Source of the DNA: Heterohyrax brucei | Taxonomy: Eukaryota; Chordata; Mammalia; Hyracoidea; Procaviidae | Reading direction: 5' to 3' | Length of the DNA: 64,000 nucleotides | Assembly: GCA_028571685.1 (NCBI GenBank) | Contig: CM053140.1 | Span: 22,301,501 to 22,365,500, forward strand | Shown: piece after piece, positions 37,165-47,863 of the stretch | How the letters are laid out: the number at the start of each line of letters is the position of its first letter | How positions within the stretch are numbered: the first letter of the stretch is position 1 | Program-made: the position numbers and the translations under genes | Notes under the pieces: generated by a model | Told to the model about the DNA's origin: nothing | Databases searched by the model: none | The model's input: only the letters and a program-made list of their open reading frames with translations

Positions 37165-37220
37165 ACATATGTATGTGTACACACACATGCACGCACACAA
37201 ACACACACACAGACACACAA
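37165..37220. repeat. (CA)n-like microsatellite
   Basis: Imperfect CA repeat broken by ATG, GC and GA units, between block S2 and a mariner end. Confidence 0.85.
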
Positions 37221-37480
37221 AGTCTGACAATTAAGTTCACCAACTCATCATATAAAAACTGCTACATGTGCTATCTGACAAGCAAATCTGCAAACTTCAT
37301 TGTTCTAAGTGCCACATACCTCACCGCTGAATTATCACTATGGTTACCTTCAAAATACTCCCCTTGGGAAGCTATGCACCGACACCAGCGCCTAGTCCAC
37401 CCTTCAAAGTAACTTTGGAACTCTTTTACTGGAATGGCCGTCACACACTGCGGCATGGTGGCAAGTTCAGGAACCTAAAT
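37218..37480 (-). mobile_element. Mariner fragment, antisense (C-terminus of transposase)
   Basis: The end motif TCTGACAATTAAGTTCACCA is at 37,222. On the minus strand 37,271-37,456 reads VTAIPVKEFQSYFEGWTRRW then IASQGEYFEGN, which is the mariner transposase C-terminus. It is internally deleted, with no catalytic part left. Confidence 0.8.
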
Positions 37481-37486
37481 ATATAG

Positions 37487-37790
37487 TTGTCTGAGAGGTT
37501 TTTAGCCAGCAAACAGGTAATTGTATCGGAGCACCCTCCCTACTCACCTGATCTGGCCCCCAGTGAATTTTTTCATTACCCAAAGATGAAGGAAATATTG
37601 AAAGAAACACATTTTGATGACAATCAGGACATCAAGAGTAACCCAATGACAGCTCTGATGGCCTTTCCAGAAAAAGAGTTCTAAAACTGCTTTGAAGGGT
37701 GGACTAGGCTCTGGCATCGGTGCACAGTTTCCCAAGGGAGTACTTTGAAGGTGACCGTAGTGACATTCAGCAATGGGGTACAAGGACCAA
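37487..37790 (+). mobile_element. Mariner fragment, sense (C-terminal half of transposase)
   Basis: The frame at 37,487-37,684 reads SEHPPYSPDLAPSEFFHYPK, the mariner box around the third acidic residue; the family has APCDFF where this copy has APSEFF. LKETHFDD and FPEKEF follow, then FEGWTRLWHR after a stop. It faces the antisense fragment to its left. Confidence 0.85.
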
Positions 37791-37807
37791 CAACTGAGTC
37801 CATGAGG

Positions 37808-37880
37808 TCATTCCACAAAAAGTGCTACAACAAATCTCACTGCTGAATATCACTATGGTCACCTCCAAACTACATTTGGG
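37808..37880 (-). mobile_element. Short mariner end fragment (probable)
   Basis: ACTGCTGAATATCACTATGGTCACCT resembles 37,323-37,350 in the antisense fragment. It is only about 70 bp, so the call is tentative. Confidence 0.45.
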
Positions 37881-38640
37881 GGTCCCAGGTGACATCTGGG
37901 GCTCCCTTCATGGTTTCCAATTTGTATTCATAAGACTGTGAAAAAGAATTCTTTGAGGCGGCTTGCCTGGACCACGACAACAATCCTTATTGGAAGATGA
38001 AAGGATTTCAAAGTGGGGTAGCAACCACCTGGTTAGCAGTCTTCTAGGTCCTGCCACTAAGTGACTTTGGGGTTTAGTTTTTATAGGCCATATACGCCCA
38101 GGATATAACTGGGGCCAACCAATGAGCGATGGAGGTCTGAAATATTTCCTGTTTTGGCAAGCAGGTGCTTATCCCCTGGCTGCACCCACATGCAGATTTC
38201 AAAAGCGTTCTTCCCACAGGGCTTCCGGAATTGGCAGCAGGACTTACTATGTGGTGTCATACTTGGGCAGCTTCCTGCTCCCTTGGGTCGATACCCTCGT
38301 CCTGATGGGGGCTCTCTGGTGCTTGCATTGGAAGGGCATACAGCAGCCACCTGTCTCATCTGCACATGCCTCTGAACTGGGTCTACACAGACATCTCTGA
38401 AAAACAAGAGACAACTGAAGCAACTCATCCCAGTGTGGCTGGCAAAATTAAGCTGATGATCACTCTGGAATGTTCCAAGGTGTGGTTAGGCTGGCCCTTC
38501 TCATCCCCAAGAGTACTAACTGTTAACAGGGCTAGTTGGGATTGTCAAGACTATAATTGCAGAAGCTGTCAGTATAAGAGGGTAGACTACGGGGGGTGAT
38601 GCTCCTGCATTAGTTGAGTCCATGACCCCAAAATTTCTTC
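37880..38640 (+). repeat. ERV/LTR-like dispersed repeat, copy 2
   Basis: Shares CAGGACTTACTATGTGGTGT and CACTCTGGAATGTTCCAAGG with 9,400-9,800. The minus-strand elements in the kinase array carry related sequence. A 92-codon open frame here is not recognised. Confidence 0.55.
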
Positions 38641-38879
38641 AAGGGTTTCCTATGATGACACCTGTGAGGCTTAGAGCAAGACAATCAACTTCTCCCAGGT
38701 GACACACACCAGAGTTCAGAAAGGATAAAGAGGAGGTGACTTCTGGAGAATCTGACGAGATTATAAGGAAACTGCAGGCCACATAAAAGGCTGGCACCTG
38801 AATAAACTCATCCTTTAGACTCTGCCCTATTGAAGGCCTGTGGGAAGAGAAAATTATCCTCAAAATATGGAAGAACCAT

Positions 38880-39690
38880 GGCTACAAAAGTCAAGGGGTA
38901 GATTCTGCTGTCACTGATTACTTATGGGTGGGGCCTTTCTAATCACGGTCTTGTAACTCCCCTACAGTTGACTTGGCAGGACTGTGAACCGGGGTGTAAT
39001 TGTGGCCTACCAGGACCGTGTGACGGGTCAGTTGTGGTCGGTTTTGTCTTAAAAGTGTGACAACTGCAGAGCCCAGGAAGAGGGTGGTACTACCATCAAA
39101 AAAGAACAAACAGGATCAGAAAGAGCATCCCGTGGGCACAGGATCCCTCTGCTGAGAGGCTCCTGGAAGCAGGACACAGAGAGAAAGATAGAACAGTCTG
39201 TAACTCTGAAAACTGTAAGACGCAGTGGCATAGAAAACCCAGCAGGAGGAGACAGCACAGTGGCCTTCCCAGCCCACAAAGATCAAACTGAGCGCCTGTA
39301 GGCAGAGACTGAGGGCCAAAAAGATGCGTGCCAGTCAGTACAGCTTCAGAGAGACTCTCCTGCTGGACGAAATGAATCCTGACTGTTTTTTAGCCTGTAT
39401 AATAACTGTTACGTCACTAAAACACCTGATCACTGTCAATATGGTCTGTGAGCTATTTGTGGCCACTGCAATGAATGACTGAACCTAGCTGTCAAGGCTG
39501 CGGGAGGGATGACTGCTGTCAGAAAGATGGCAGCGAGAAGGGTCATATCTGACCCTGCCTCATAAGACTGAAGCAGCCTTGGGATGTTGATCTTGATCCT
39601 CCTTACCCTCATGAAGTTGGTGGAGGTCAGACACTGCTCCTGTGTCATTTTCCAATCATTTAAAAGTGGCTGCACCAGCGTATCGACAGG
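38880..39690 (+). repeat. Piece related to kinase-unit 3' flank and to 6,225-6,450
   Basis: 38,930-39,320 resembles 20,730-21,050 (TCTTGTAACTCC, GGCAGGACTGTGA, CCCACAAAGAT). 39,470-39,660 resembles 6,225-6,450. A dispersed element is therefore more likely than a true kinase-unit remnant, because no kinase sequence is present. Confidence 0.45.
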
Positions 39691-41425
39691 GAATGGCCAG
39701 AAATTCACTCAGAACAGGATGTAGAATAAACGATACCACTGTTGATGTTAGAGAATCCTGGCTGAAACCAGAGAAGACCAGGAAGATGTTTACCTGTGTT
39801 TCACCAACCATGCAAAGGCATTCAGCTATGTGAATGGTGACATATTATGCCTAACACCACTAAGAATGAGAATTCCACAACACTTAACTGTGTTCATAAG
39901 GAACCTGTAAAAAGACCTAGAGGCAGTCATTCAAACAGAACAATGGGATACCACACGGTATCAGGCCCAGAAAACTATGTGTCTCAGACTTGTACCCTTT
40001 CACTAATCTGATCTGTACACTGAGGAAATAATCCAGGAAGCCGAGCTATCTGAAGAAGAACACAGCATCAGGTTTGGAGGAAGGCTCATTAACACCCCAT
40101 GATACACCAATGACACGGCCAAGCTGGGGCAAAGAAAAGAGGACTCTAGGTACATTATTTTTTTATTTGACATGACTGAGTGAAAACGTACATTCACGTA
40201 TAAATTTACATGCCTACCTATATGCAGCTTCCACTGCTCTCCCTGTCCGGTGACTGCACACTATTCCTCTCTGCTCCATGCATGTCTCATCATCCCAACA
40301 GCCTCCTTTCACCTCCTCTCCATCCACTCCCCTTCCTCCAGCCAGAGGTCAGCAAGATGATATCCTATAGATGTATAGAACTATAAAGTGCTTCCAATAT
40401 ATGGTCACTCTGCATTGCCAAGTCCAATCCACTCCTGTCCAAAGAGTGGACCTTTGTTATAATTTATGGGAAAGGGCAGCATCAGGGCCAGGGGTCATGC
40501 TCTCAGAGGAACCCCAAAACCGCTGGACCATCAATTGAGGTCTTTTAGTGGAGATCTCATGATGCACCCCTTTTTATTCTTGTGTTGCCAGTGAGACTCA
40601 ACCTAGTGAGCTCCATCGTGGCTATCGCTGGTGGTGGCCCGGCACTATCCGGTTCTTCCGGTCCCAAGTCGATGTACGCACCCACTGTTGCAGGTCTCTT
40701 TGTCTTCTCGGTTGTCTTTACCGCATGTCATTTTGGTCCTCGGTGAGCATCCGTTCCTGCTGAGTTGGGACCATTTGCTGTTGAGGTACATTATTGATGA
40801 AGATGAAAGATGACAACCAGAAAACAAAAGTCCTCACAACTGGACCAATAAGCAAAACTTACGATGAATGGACAAAATACTCAAGTTGTCCAGAATTTGC
40901 TTGCATCCACAATGTCCAAGGAAGCATCACTCAAGAAATCAAAGGATGTATCGCATTCATCAAACCTGCTGCAAAATATTTCAAGTGTGAAAAGGAAAGA
41001 TGTCACCGCAGGCACTAAGGCATGTCTGACTCAAGTCACAGTGTTTACAGTCACCTGATAGTTATGTGAAAGCTGGACAACGAATAAGGAAGACCAAGAG
41101 TAAGTGATGCCTTTGAATTTCTGAGTGGCCCAAGTGTACTGCACGCAGCATGGACCACCAGAGTAACAAACAAATCTCTCTTGGAAAGAAAATAGCCAAA
41201 ATTCTCACTAGAAATCTCACACGCTTTGGATATGTAATGAGAACAGACCAGTCCCTGAAGTAGGACACTATGGTTGTATCAGAGGGTCTGCGAAAAAGAG
41301 GAAGGCCCTCGGCAAGAGGGACACAGGGGCTGCAAAAATAGGACTGGGAGAAGGCCCATGCTGCTGTGCAAAGGCTTGCTAGGAGCCAGAGTGAATTCCA
41401 TGGCACCTAAAAACAACAACAAATC
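39690..41425 (+). mobile_element. RTE/BovB-like LINE copy E, split by a retroposon
   Basis: The RT portion at 39,700-40,147 includes FTNHAKAFSYVNGD (motif A, damaged) and YTNDTAKL in place of YADD. It is interrupted at 40,160-40,783 and resumes at 40,796 with the C-terminal region. It ends GGCACCTAAAAACAACAACA near 41,403-41,422. Confidence 0.8.
40148..40795 (-). mobile_element. Nested antisense retroposon with 12-bp target duplication
   Basis: The element body is at 40,160-40,783, with a T-run at its left edge (the poly-A on the minus strand). AGGTACATTATT at 40,148-40,159 is repeated exactly at 40,784-40,795. Its sequence matches 42,140-43,240 (plus) and 48,982-49,437 (minus); GATAGTGC.GGGCCACCACCAG is shared. 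Poly-A end and duplication length point to L1-driven insertion. The family may be an L1 3' end; I cannot name it. Confidence 0.8.
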
Positions 41426-41429
41426 CTGA

Positions 41430-42130
41430 ACCCTTATCCCCCAGACAGTTTCCAAATATCTTCTCCCATCCAGCAGGTTTTGATAGTGTTCTCTGAGGCC
41501 CAGACATAATCATTTTGTTGAAGTTCCCCTTAGACTTATGTTTTCTGTGTTGCTCATTTCTTGGTATCTCTAAGAATCTACCTATGAATCAGGCACTGAA
41601 AACCCTAGGGAGCACAGGTGTCCTCTGACACACACAGGGTCACTATGGTCAGAACATCCTGGATGGTAACTGGTTTCTTTTCTCACCTTCTCTCTGCTCC
41701 CTGTATGTCCTGTCTCCCACTAAAGGTAAGTCTGTGTGACTCACTACAATTCCAGGTGGTGGTAGGAGGAGCATATTATGTCATAGCCAAAAAAGCTGTG
41801 AATTCTCCGCCTTGTTGTCAGTAGCTGTATCATGGGTTCAGCCCACCATTGTGTATCTGTTAACGTGACATTAGTTTCTGGATGTTGTTGATGTCAACAG
41901 TTAAGGAGCAAGGGTCATCTTTGGGTGTGAGGTTTCTGGAGGAAGCAGGCCAGCAGAGGGCATGGACCATGTACTGAAGTTGGGATGCCAGAGCAAGCTA
42001 AACAGAGTTAGTGGATTGATGTACTTTTAGAGTAGATGTCAACTGTATTATATACTTTATTGCTTTCTGTCTCTGATTCCTGTTTTCGGTAGGGGACCAC
42101 CTGCTCTATCATCTCTGCACTCGGAGAAAT
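41430..42130. other. No recognised feature
   Basis: Unique-looking non-coding sequence between RTE copy E and the next retroposon. Confidence 0.35.
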
Positions 42131-42139
42131 TCTTATACT

Positions 42140-43240
42140 ACAACCATTAGAGGAAATGTGCATCATCTGGAAGACATTATGCAGACTGAAATCAGTCTGA
42201 TGAAAAAGGACAAGTACTGTATGAGACCACTACCGTAAGGACTTCAGAAAAGGTTTAAGCACAGAAGATAATAATCATTGATGGTTACAAGGGCGGGGAG
42301 GGAAGGAAAGGGGTATTCATAGATTAGACAGCAGACAGGAACTAGGTTAGGTAAAGGGAATGACAGGATACAGTGGAAGGGAAGTTAGCACAACTGGATC
42401 ATACCAAAACCTAAAAGGTTTTCAAAATGAAACCCAATGTTTTGAAGGACAGAGTAGAAGGAACAGCTGCCTGGGGACCACAGTTTCTGGGGATATCTAG
42501 GCTAATTAGCATAATTAAGCTGTTTCAAGAAAATGTTCTGCATACCACTTTGGTGACTGGCGTCTGGCCTCTTCAAAACTACCAAGTGTCCATCTAGGTG
42601 GCACCAACTGGTTCCAATCCACCTGGAGCAGTGGTGAACAAAGGACATCAAAGACAAGAGGAAAACACAAACTCAGCATACAGAAGGGATGACGTGATCC
42701 AGAGACTTCAACAGCATGAGAGAGGAGAACTGGATAGTGCTGGGCCACCACCAGTGGCTGCCCTCACAGGGAACACAAAGTAAAGTCCCTGATGTAGCAG
42801 GAGGAAGATGGGTGTGCTGAGAAGAAGTCTACTACAAGACCACATGCTATCAAAAACTCTACATTTGATGGTCTGTCAGACAAACGGTCCCCTAAAGATA
42901 CAGCCCCAACACTCTCTGTTAGCCCAGAGCCCAAGAGAGGACCAAAGACAACTCTTCAGACGAAGACTGGACTGTAAGACACACAGTGATGCTGGCAAAG
43001 AGGATGTTTCTTGGCTTAAACATATACACACGGCTGTCTGAAAAGTTCCTCTCCAGAGGTGAGAGGAGAGAGTGGAGGAGGACAGCAGTTAGTTGAATGG
43101 ATATGGGAAATACAGAGTGGAAAGAAAGAGTGTGTTGTCACAGGGTGTCGGGGGCGAGAGTGGTTGGGGTTGCACAGTAATGTGTGCTTGGAGTTTTACA
43201 TGGCAAATTGATTTGGATTGTATCCTTTTACTTACAGGAC
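42140..43240 (+). mobile_element. Long copy of the same retroposon family (+)
   Basis: The longest copy in the window. It contains AAAATGTTCTGCATACCACTT, GGTGACTGGCGTCTGG and GATAGTGCTGGGCCACCACC. The 3' part near 43,190-43,235 is TA-rich but has no clean poly-A. The left boundary is approximate. The reverse complements at 40,160-40,783 and 48,982-49,437 cover its 3' half. Open frames here are short and not conserved between copies, consistent with an untranslated 3' region. Confidence 0.65.
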
Positions 43241-44385
43241 AGTAAGAGATTTAAAAAGAGAGAGACAGAGTCAATTCCAAAGCAGAGAGAAGATCTTACC
43301 TGCAATAAGAAAGAACAGCCAGGAGCAGAGAACCATCCTCGGCACCTGGGATCCCAGAACTAAGGATCCCCTGGAAATGGGAGACAGAAAGATCAGGAAG
43401 TTTGGGCAGAGAAACAACAGTAGGAAACTGTTGCAGGCTCTCTGGCCCAGAGAGGAAGAAAGCTTGCTGGTGGAGTAGGGTGCCTCTGGCAATCATCAGC
43501 ACCTAAGTTCTGTGTGGGAGGCAATGAATTACTGAAACCAGTAGAGGAAGTACAGAGTGCCGCGAACGGACAGGTGGTGTCAGAACTGGCCAAGATGGAT
43601 GAGTGAAGAGACAAATCTGAATTCTGCCTCACAGTCATCTTCTGAACCACTAACATCTATTTTATCACATCCATTACGTTCCTGATCCACAACCAATCTC
43701 CGTATCTAGTCCTCCTCACATTGTTCCTGACTTTCTACCTACCAAGCTCCCACCTGATGTCCTCCATTCACTGTTGACATTTCCAAAAATCTATCCAGAG
43801 CCCAGGAACTGGAGTGTTCTATTTTAAATCTCAGATACACTCTGCCCTATCTCTGCTGAATACCCAACAGTGCCTGTCTACTGGCCTTCAAAAAACCCAG
43901 AGTAGTCAGCACAGTTCTAAAGGACCTGCTGCCATGGCCTCCTCCAGCGAGGCTCTCACCACCCCTAAATCCCAACCCGTGGTTTCTTTTCACTACTTCA
44001 GTCATCCCTGACTTTCATTAAGAAATGCAAGATACTGAGAGCTCTGCTCCCTCAGGGATTTACACACTAATGTTTCCCAAATGATTCTTTCCACCCTGAT
44101 CCATCTGAGATGTCATGAGCCCTACTCAACCACATATGGAGCCAAATGTAACTAATTTTTTGAATTTTTCCTTAAATAATTCACAATCTATCCTGACTCT
44201 TAGGATGGGTCCTTTTAGTAAAGCTATTAGATGCCCCTAGTTTTTCATTATTTATTTAAAACTGTCTTCCATGTGAAACAGTAAAACCATGGGCAGACTC
44301 TCTATGTACTATTTTCTTGTTCTTTCTGGCCTGGGACACTGATCGTTGAGGACACACGCAGATTATCTCCTGTTGTATGTACTCT
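43240..44385. other. No recognised gene
   Basis: Purine-rich stretch 43,250-43,480, then ordinary unique-looking sequence. Open frames under 90 codons on both strands show no domain. Confidence 0.35.
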
Positions 44386-44387
44386 TG

Positions 44388-44552
44388 GGAAACCCTGCTG
44401 GTGAAGTGGTTCAGTGCTACATCAACTAACCGAAAGGTTGGCAGGTAAAACTCACCAGGTGCTCCTTGGAAACTCTATGGAGCAGTTTTACCCTGTTCTA
44501 TAGGGTCACTATGAGGCAGAATTAACTCCATGGCAATGAGTTTAGGTTTTTG
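44388..44552 (+). repeat. AfroSINE-type SINE (+)
   Basis: GGGAAACCCTGCTGGTGAAG head, CCAGGTGCTCCTTGGAAACT body, and CTCCATGGCAATGAGTTTAGG end. Confidence 0.9.
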
Positions 44553-45440
44553 GGGTATATACTCTTGAGCAGTACTATGCAAATGAAAATTTCATTGAAG
44601 GAACACAGGTTCTCTTTCTGAACAGTGCAGGAAGGTAGACACTTTCCCAACGTGGCTACCAAGCACTTGAACTCCACTTGTTCTTCTGAATCACTAAGGG
44701 TGTGCAAGTTGCCATCATCACAATGGAGAACTTGAGAGCTTGGTCCTTGCAAGCCTGTCACACAGGATATAGAGCTTGGAAAGGGAACCCTCAGTCCAAC
44801 TGGGTTGTGTCTACATTACTAAGGTCTATCTCAACTGGCAGGAGGGGCACTATCAGAGAAGGCGACATCTGAAGTGAGTCCATGAGATGCCTAAGGTTAC
44901 AATGTTTTCTTCAGTCAGAGGAAATACCTAGTGCAAAGGGTGAAAGGCAAAGAAAATCTTCACCTCAGTGAAAAATCTTAAAAAGTGTACTGTGCCTTAT
45001 GATACAGGGCCTCTGAATTTCACCCTAGACAGCATTTCTACCAGCATTTTGCCAAGCATCAGTTTCCTTTACAGAGATAGATGCCTTAAGGAGGAAAGAG
45101 CCTCTCTTCTTCCCAAGATCCCAGTTGGACTACAGATATCATTTAGAGGAGGAACAATCAGCTAATACTCTACAAGATGCTTTCTGGATCCAGTCTCAAG
45201 GTATTCTTAGGGTGGGGTAGAGCCACAGAGAGACCAAGTGGGATGCTGCTCCCAAAACACCTAAAATGTGGAAGCAACTTTAGAATTTGCTAATGCTTAC
45301 AGCCTGGGAGACTTTGTGTGTGCCTAACAGGAAAAGTCTAGATTGTCAAAGACAAAGCTAAGGAGGCTCCAAGGAAGTCAGGATGGCCACACGTCAATTC
45401 TCTCTTAGTTGTAGAGAACACACAGGATGCCAGCAACAGA
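44553..45440. other. No recognised gene, left flank of provirus
   Basis: Unique-looking sequence with short frames only. It ends with CAGAAC at 45,437-45,442, the left side of the provirus target duplication. Confidence 0.4.
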
Positions 45441-45442
45441 AC

Positions 45443-45861
45443 TGTGGGGAGCAGAGCGTCCGGCCGAAGATGGCGCCCAAGGCCGGAGCCCCTCCTTATT
45501 CCACACCCTTGTTTACCAGACTTAGGGCTTTCATAGCGCATGCTTGTGAGCAGTGGCTGCTGGTCAGCCTATTGAGAGCCCCGCTTTGGGAGGACGTGGC
45601 CTTGGGTGATTGGAGGAACCTGGGAGACAAAAGCGTGTGGGGACCGGGTGTAGAAAGAAGAAGAACAAAGGAAGCAGACACAGCCTTGGGAGCTGCAGCT
45701 GCCGCCGTGTCCCTGAACGCCGCGGCGTTCAGGGATGGGGCGCAGCAGGAGAGCGAGGAAGAAGAATAAAGCAGGAAGAAGAATAAAGCAAGTAACTTGC
45801 AAAGCGGCTCGTATCCGTGTGTCCTGTCTTCTTTCCGCGGGCGGACAGTTAGGCAGCGACA
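45443..45861 (+). repeat. 5' LTR of the class II ERV
   Basis: Starts TGTGGGGAGCAGAGCGTCC and ends GGCAGCGACA, two bases before the primer site. Two AATAAA signals lie at 45,765 and 45,782. It is about 40 bp longer than the 3' LTR because of one extra segment near 45,690-45,735 that holds a 24-bp palindrome. A TATA-like AGACAAAAGC near 45,625 corresponds to AGATAAAAGC in the 3' LTR. Confidence 0.9.
45711..45734. repeat. Perfect 24-bp palindrome in the 5' LTR
   Basis: The half CCCTGAACGCCG is followed at once by its exact reverse complement, with no loop. It lies in the segment present only in the 5' LTR, upstream of the polyadenylation signals. It could be a protein-binding site, a cruciform-forming sequence or a duplication scar. 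Confidence 0.95.
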
Positions 45862-45863
45862 AG

Positions 45864-45881
45864 TGGCGCCCGAACGTGGGG
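45864..45881 (+). other. Retroviral primer-binding site (tRNA-Lys type)
   Basis: TGGCGCCCGAACGTGGGG, two bases after the LTR end. The first 12 bases match the Lys3 type and the last bases the Lys1,2 type. Either way it is a lysine primer site and supports class II. Confidence 0.88.
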
Positions 45882-45916
45882 CCCCCTGCGAGCCCAAGAG
45901 GAGGAGATAGCAGCGC

Positions 45917-45926
45917 TGGTAAGTCC
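45917..45926 (+). promoter_or_regulatory. Candidate retroviral splice donor
   Basis: CTGGTAAGTC in the leader fits a donor (G|GTAAGT) and lies where the main retroviral donor is expected, between primer site and gag. Two more GGGTAAGA donors occur near 46,238 and 46,265 at the far end of the tandem repeat. Confidence 0.5.
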
Positions 45927-46262
45927 CCGGGAAAGGAGGGGCGATCTCAAGTCACCGGGAAAGGAGGTGCGATCTCAAGTCCCCGGGAAAGGAGGGGCGA
46001 TCTCAAGTCCCCGGGAAAAGAGGGGCGATCTCAAGTCCCCGGGAAAGGAGGGGCGATCTCACGTCCCCGGGAAAGGAGGGGCGATCTCACGTCCCCGGGA
46101 AAGGAGGGGCGATTTCACGTCCCCGGGAAAGGAGGCGCGATCTCAAGTCCCCGGGAAAGGAGGGGCGATCTCAAGTCCCCGGGAAAGGAGGGGCGATCTC
46201 AAGTCCCCGGGAAAGGAGGGGCGATCTCAAGTCCCCGGGTAAGAGAGGTAATCTCAAGTTCT
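45921..46262 (+). repeat. 28-bp tandem repeat (about 12 units) in the ERV leader
   Basis: The unit starts AAGTCCCCGGGAAAGGAGGG and ends GCGATCTC. It is repeated 12 times with few changes, then degrades into a GGGTAAGAG variant. Unit starts fall every 28 bp from 45,921. Because 28 is not a multiple of 3 and the unit has no stop in any forward frame, it opens all three frames and creates a spurious 198-codon frame (45,735-46,331). Each unit has a CCCGGG and GGG/GGGG tracts. Confidence 0.95.
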
Positions 46263-46408
46263 CCGGGTAAGAGGAGACCATCGGGAGGGGAAGTTCTCCG
46301 GGGAATCGGAGACCATAGCGAAGTGCAATAAGCACCGGCAGAGCCCGGGGCAGGAAGCGCCAGGCGGGAGCGGGGTAGTTATCGTGGGAGGTTAGCTTCA
46401 CTTTCGCC

Positions 46409-46498
46409 ATGGGGAATCAGCCGTCCGCCAGACACCTTCAGAATGCTTGTAAGAGTTTGTTTAAGCAGCATGGCATTGGTATAAAGCAGGCTTCTTAA
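46409..46498 (+). pseudogene. ERV gag matrix start, truncated after 29 codons
   Basis: ATG at 46,409 in a good context (CGCCATGG), with MGNQPS giving a glycine at position 2 as needed for matrix myristoylation. The frame stops at 46,496-46,498. The rest of gag is not recognisable. In an intact element this would be the membrane-binding start of the Gag polyprotein. Confidence 0.75.
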
Positions 46499-47370
46499 AA
46501 CTGGCTGTGCTTTTCAAGCTCAAACCAACTTTACAGCTTCAGCCAGCAGAAAATAAAAGGACAGGTTACTCATTTTTTTTCTTCCCTGCTCGCACCTGCC
46601 TCAGCCGCTTTGTAGCTTTAGCCAGCAAAGAATTTATAAATCAACTAACTGCAGCCCTTAAAACTAAAATTAACTCCTACCAGTGCAGCGTGGGGCTTAC
46701 AACTAATTAATCACAACCAGTTACAGATTCCTTTGTTCCTTCTCCTTTAATCTCCAAGGACATGGCCTTCGGACCATAAAACGAAAACTACATTTAATAT
46801 ATTCACAACATGTTTTCTTGCTTCTTATCTCTGTAAAAATGTGAGTTTAACAGACTAATTTCATTAACTGAAAAAATTTTCTCTTAGGTTTTAAACTCTG
46901 TCTGATGTAAACAACCTGGCTTATACTTCTAAGAGCTTTCAAAAATTTTACAACACCCTTAAGATTATAAACACAGCTTACCATATCATTTAATAAAATA
47001 TACCCTTTTGTTATCAATCACTTGCTGTCACTAACCAAGCCGCAAGGCAGAAATTATATTTTCACAGAAATTCAACTCGCAAAGACAATCTGACACCATC
47101 CCCTCTGAGAGATCTCCCCAGCAACAGTGAAGTCACCGCCGAAACATCGTGTGATTGGTGCCCACCAGCTCCTTCATTATTAACCCTTTTCAGATACTAC
47201 AACATCACCAACTTAAATAACACAAGGAACTATGCTGCCAATGGCCAAAATGGAAAGAACTCTGGACTTGGACATAAACTAACCCAATCTCTCCTGAATA
47301 AAACAGTCACCACTTGTGTAACAGGAACCAACATAATCCTTAAAAGGAATTTCAATGAGAAAAATGTAAA
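46499..47370 (+). other. Unassigned internal ERV sequence
   Basis: AT-rich, with a poly-T/pyrimidine tract at 46,571 and a short frame at 46,507-46,710. No protease, RT or integrase motif is seen. It may be decayed env surface-subunit sequence joined by the internal deletion. Confidence 0.4.
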
Positions 47371-47860
47371 TATCACTTAAAAAAAGGGAATGACTGTCAC
47401 ATAGGGCAATGAAACCTGCCACAATGTAACCTGTTTTAACATAATGTGTTTTAACTGTAATTTTGCTAATTGTGTGGGCCCCTTGGGGGAGGGAAACTTA
47501 TGATTGTTCTACATCAGCCTCCCTTTGTGTTACTGCCTGTAAACTTGTCGGGACAAAGGGCTTCAAGTGATAGAAAAATTGCAAGAGTTAATCAGGCCTC
47601 AGCAGGCTGTGGGGATTAGTTATTATGGGAATAACTGCACTTGTATCTGCTATAATCGCCGCAGCCACTCCAAGCGAACAGCCCGTGGCAAATGTCTGGC
47701 TCAGCATGATAGAAGGGTAGTCAGAGACGGGCAACCTCTTCTGGGGGTGCTACCAACCTAAGACAGGGGCTTCACCAAGCTGTGAGGTATCCCGAAGACG
47801 GGTAAGGAGCATCCTAGCCGAAGATGACCTCAGGCAGGCACCTTCTCGGCTGTTTATGTA
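47371..47860 (+). pseudogene. ERV env remnant (surface/transmembrane junction)
   Basis: The different frames together show a cysteine-rich stretch near 47,400-47,480 followed by a hydrophobic Ala/Ile-rich segment near 47,610-47,670. This order resembles the end of the surface subunit and the fusion-peptide region of class II env. Stops and frame changes break it, and nothing past the early transmembrane subunit is clear. It cannot make a working envelope. Confidence 0.6.
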
Positions 47861-47863
47861 AAC

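Noticed and set aside
45383..45769. 128-codon frame as a cellular gene
   Set aside because: Most of it lies in the 5' LTR, and a similar frame appears in the 3' LTR (47,904-48,086).
45921..46262. CRISPR-like array (28-bp repeats)
   Set aside because: Units are directly adjacent with no spacers, and the context is a mammalian provirus.
45735..46331. 198-codon open frame with a repeated glycine/lysine/arginine-rich protein
   Set aside because: It is the 28-bp tandem repeat of the ERV leader read through three frames; openness follows from the repeat, not from coding.
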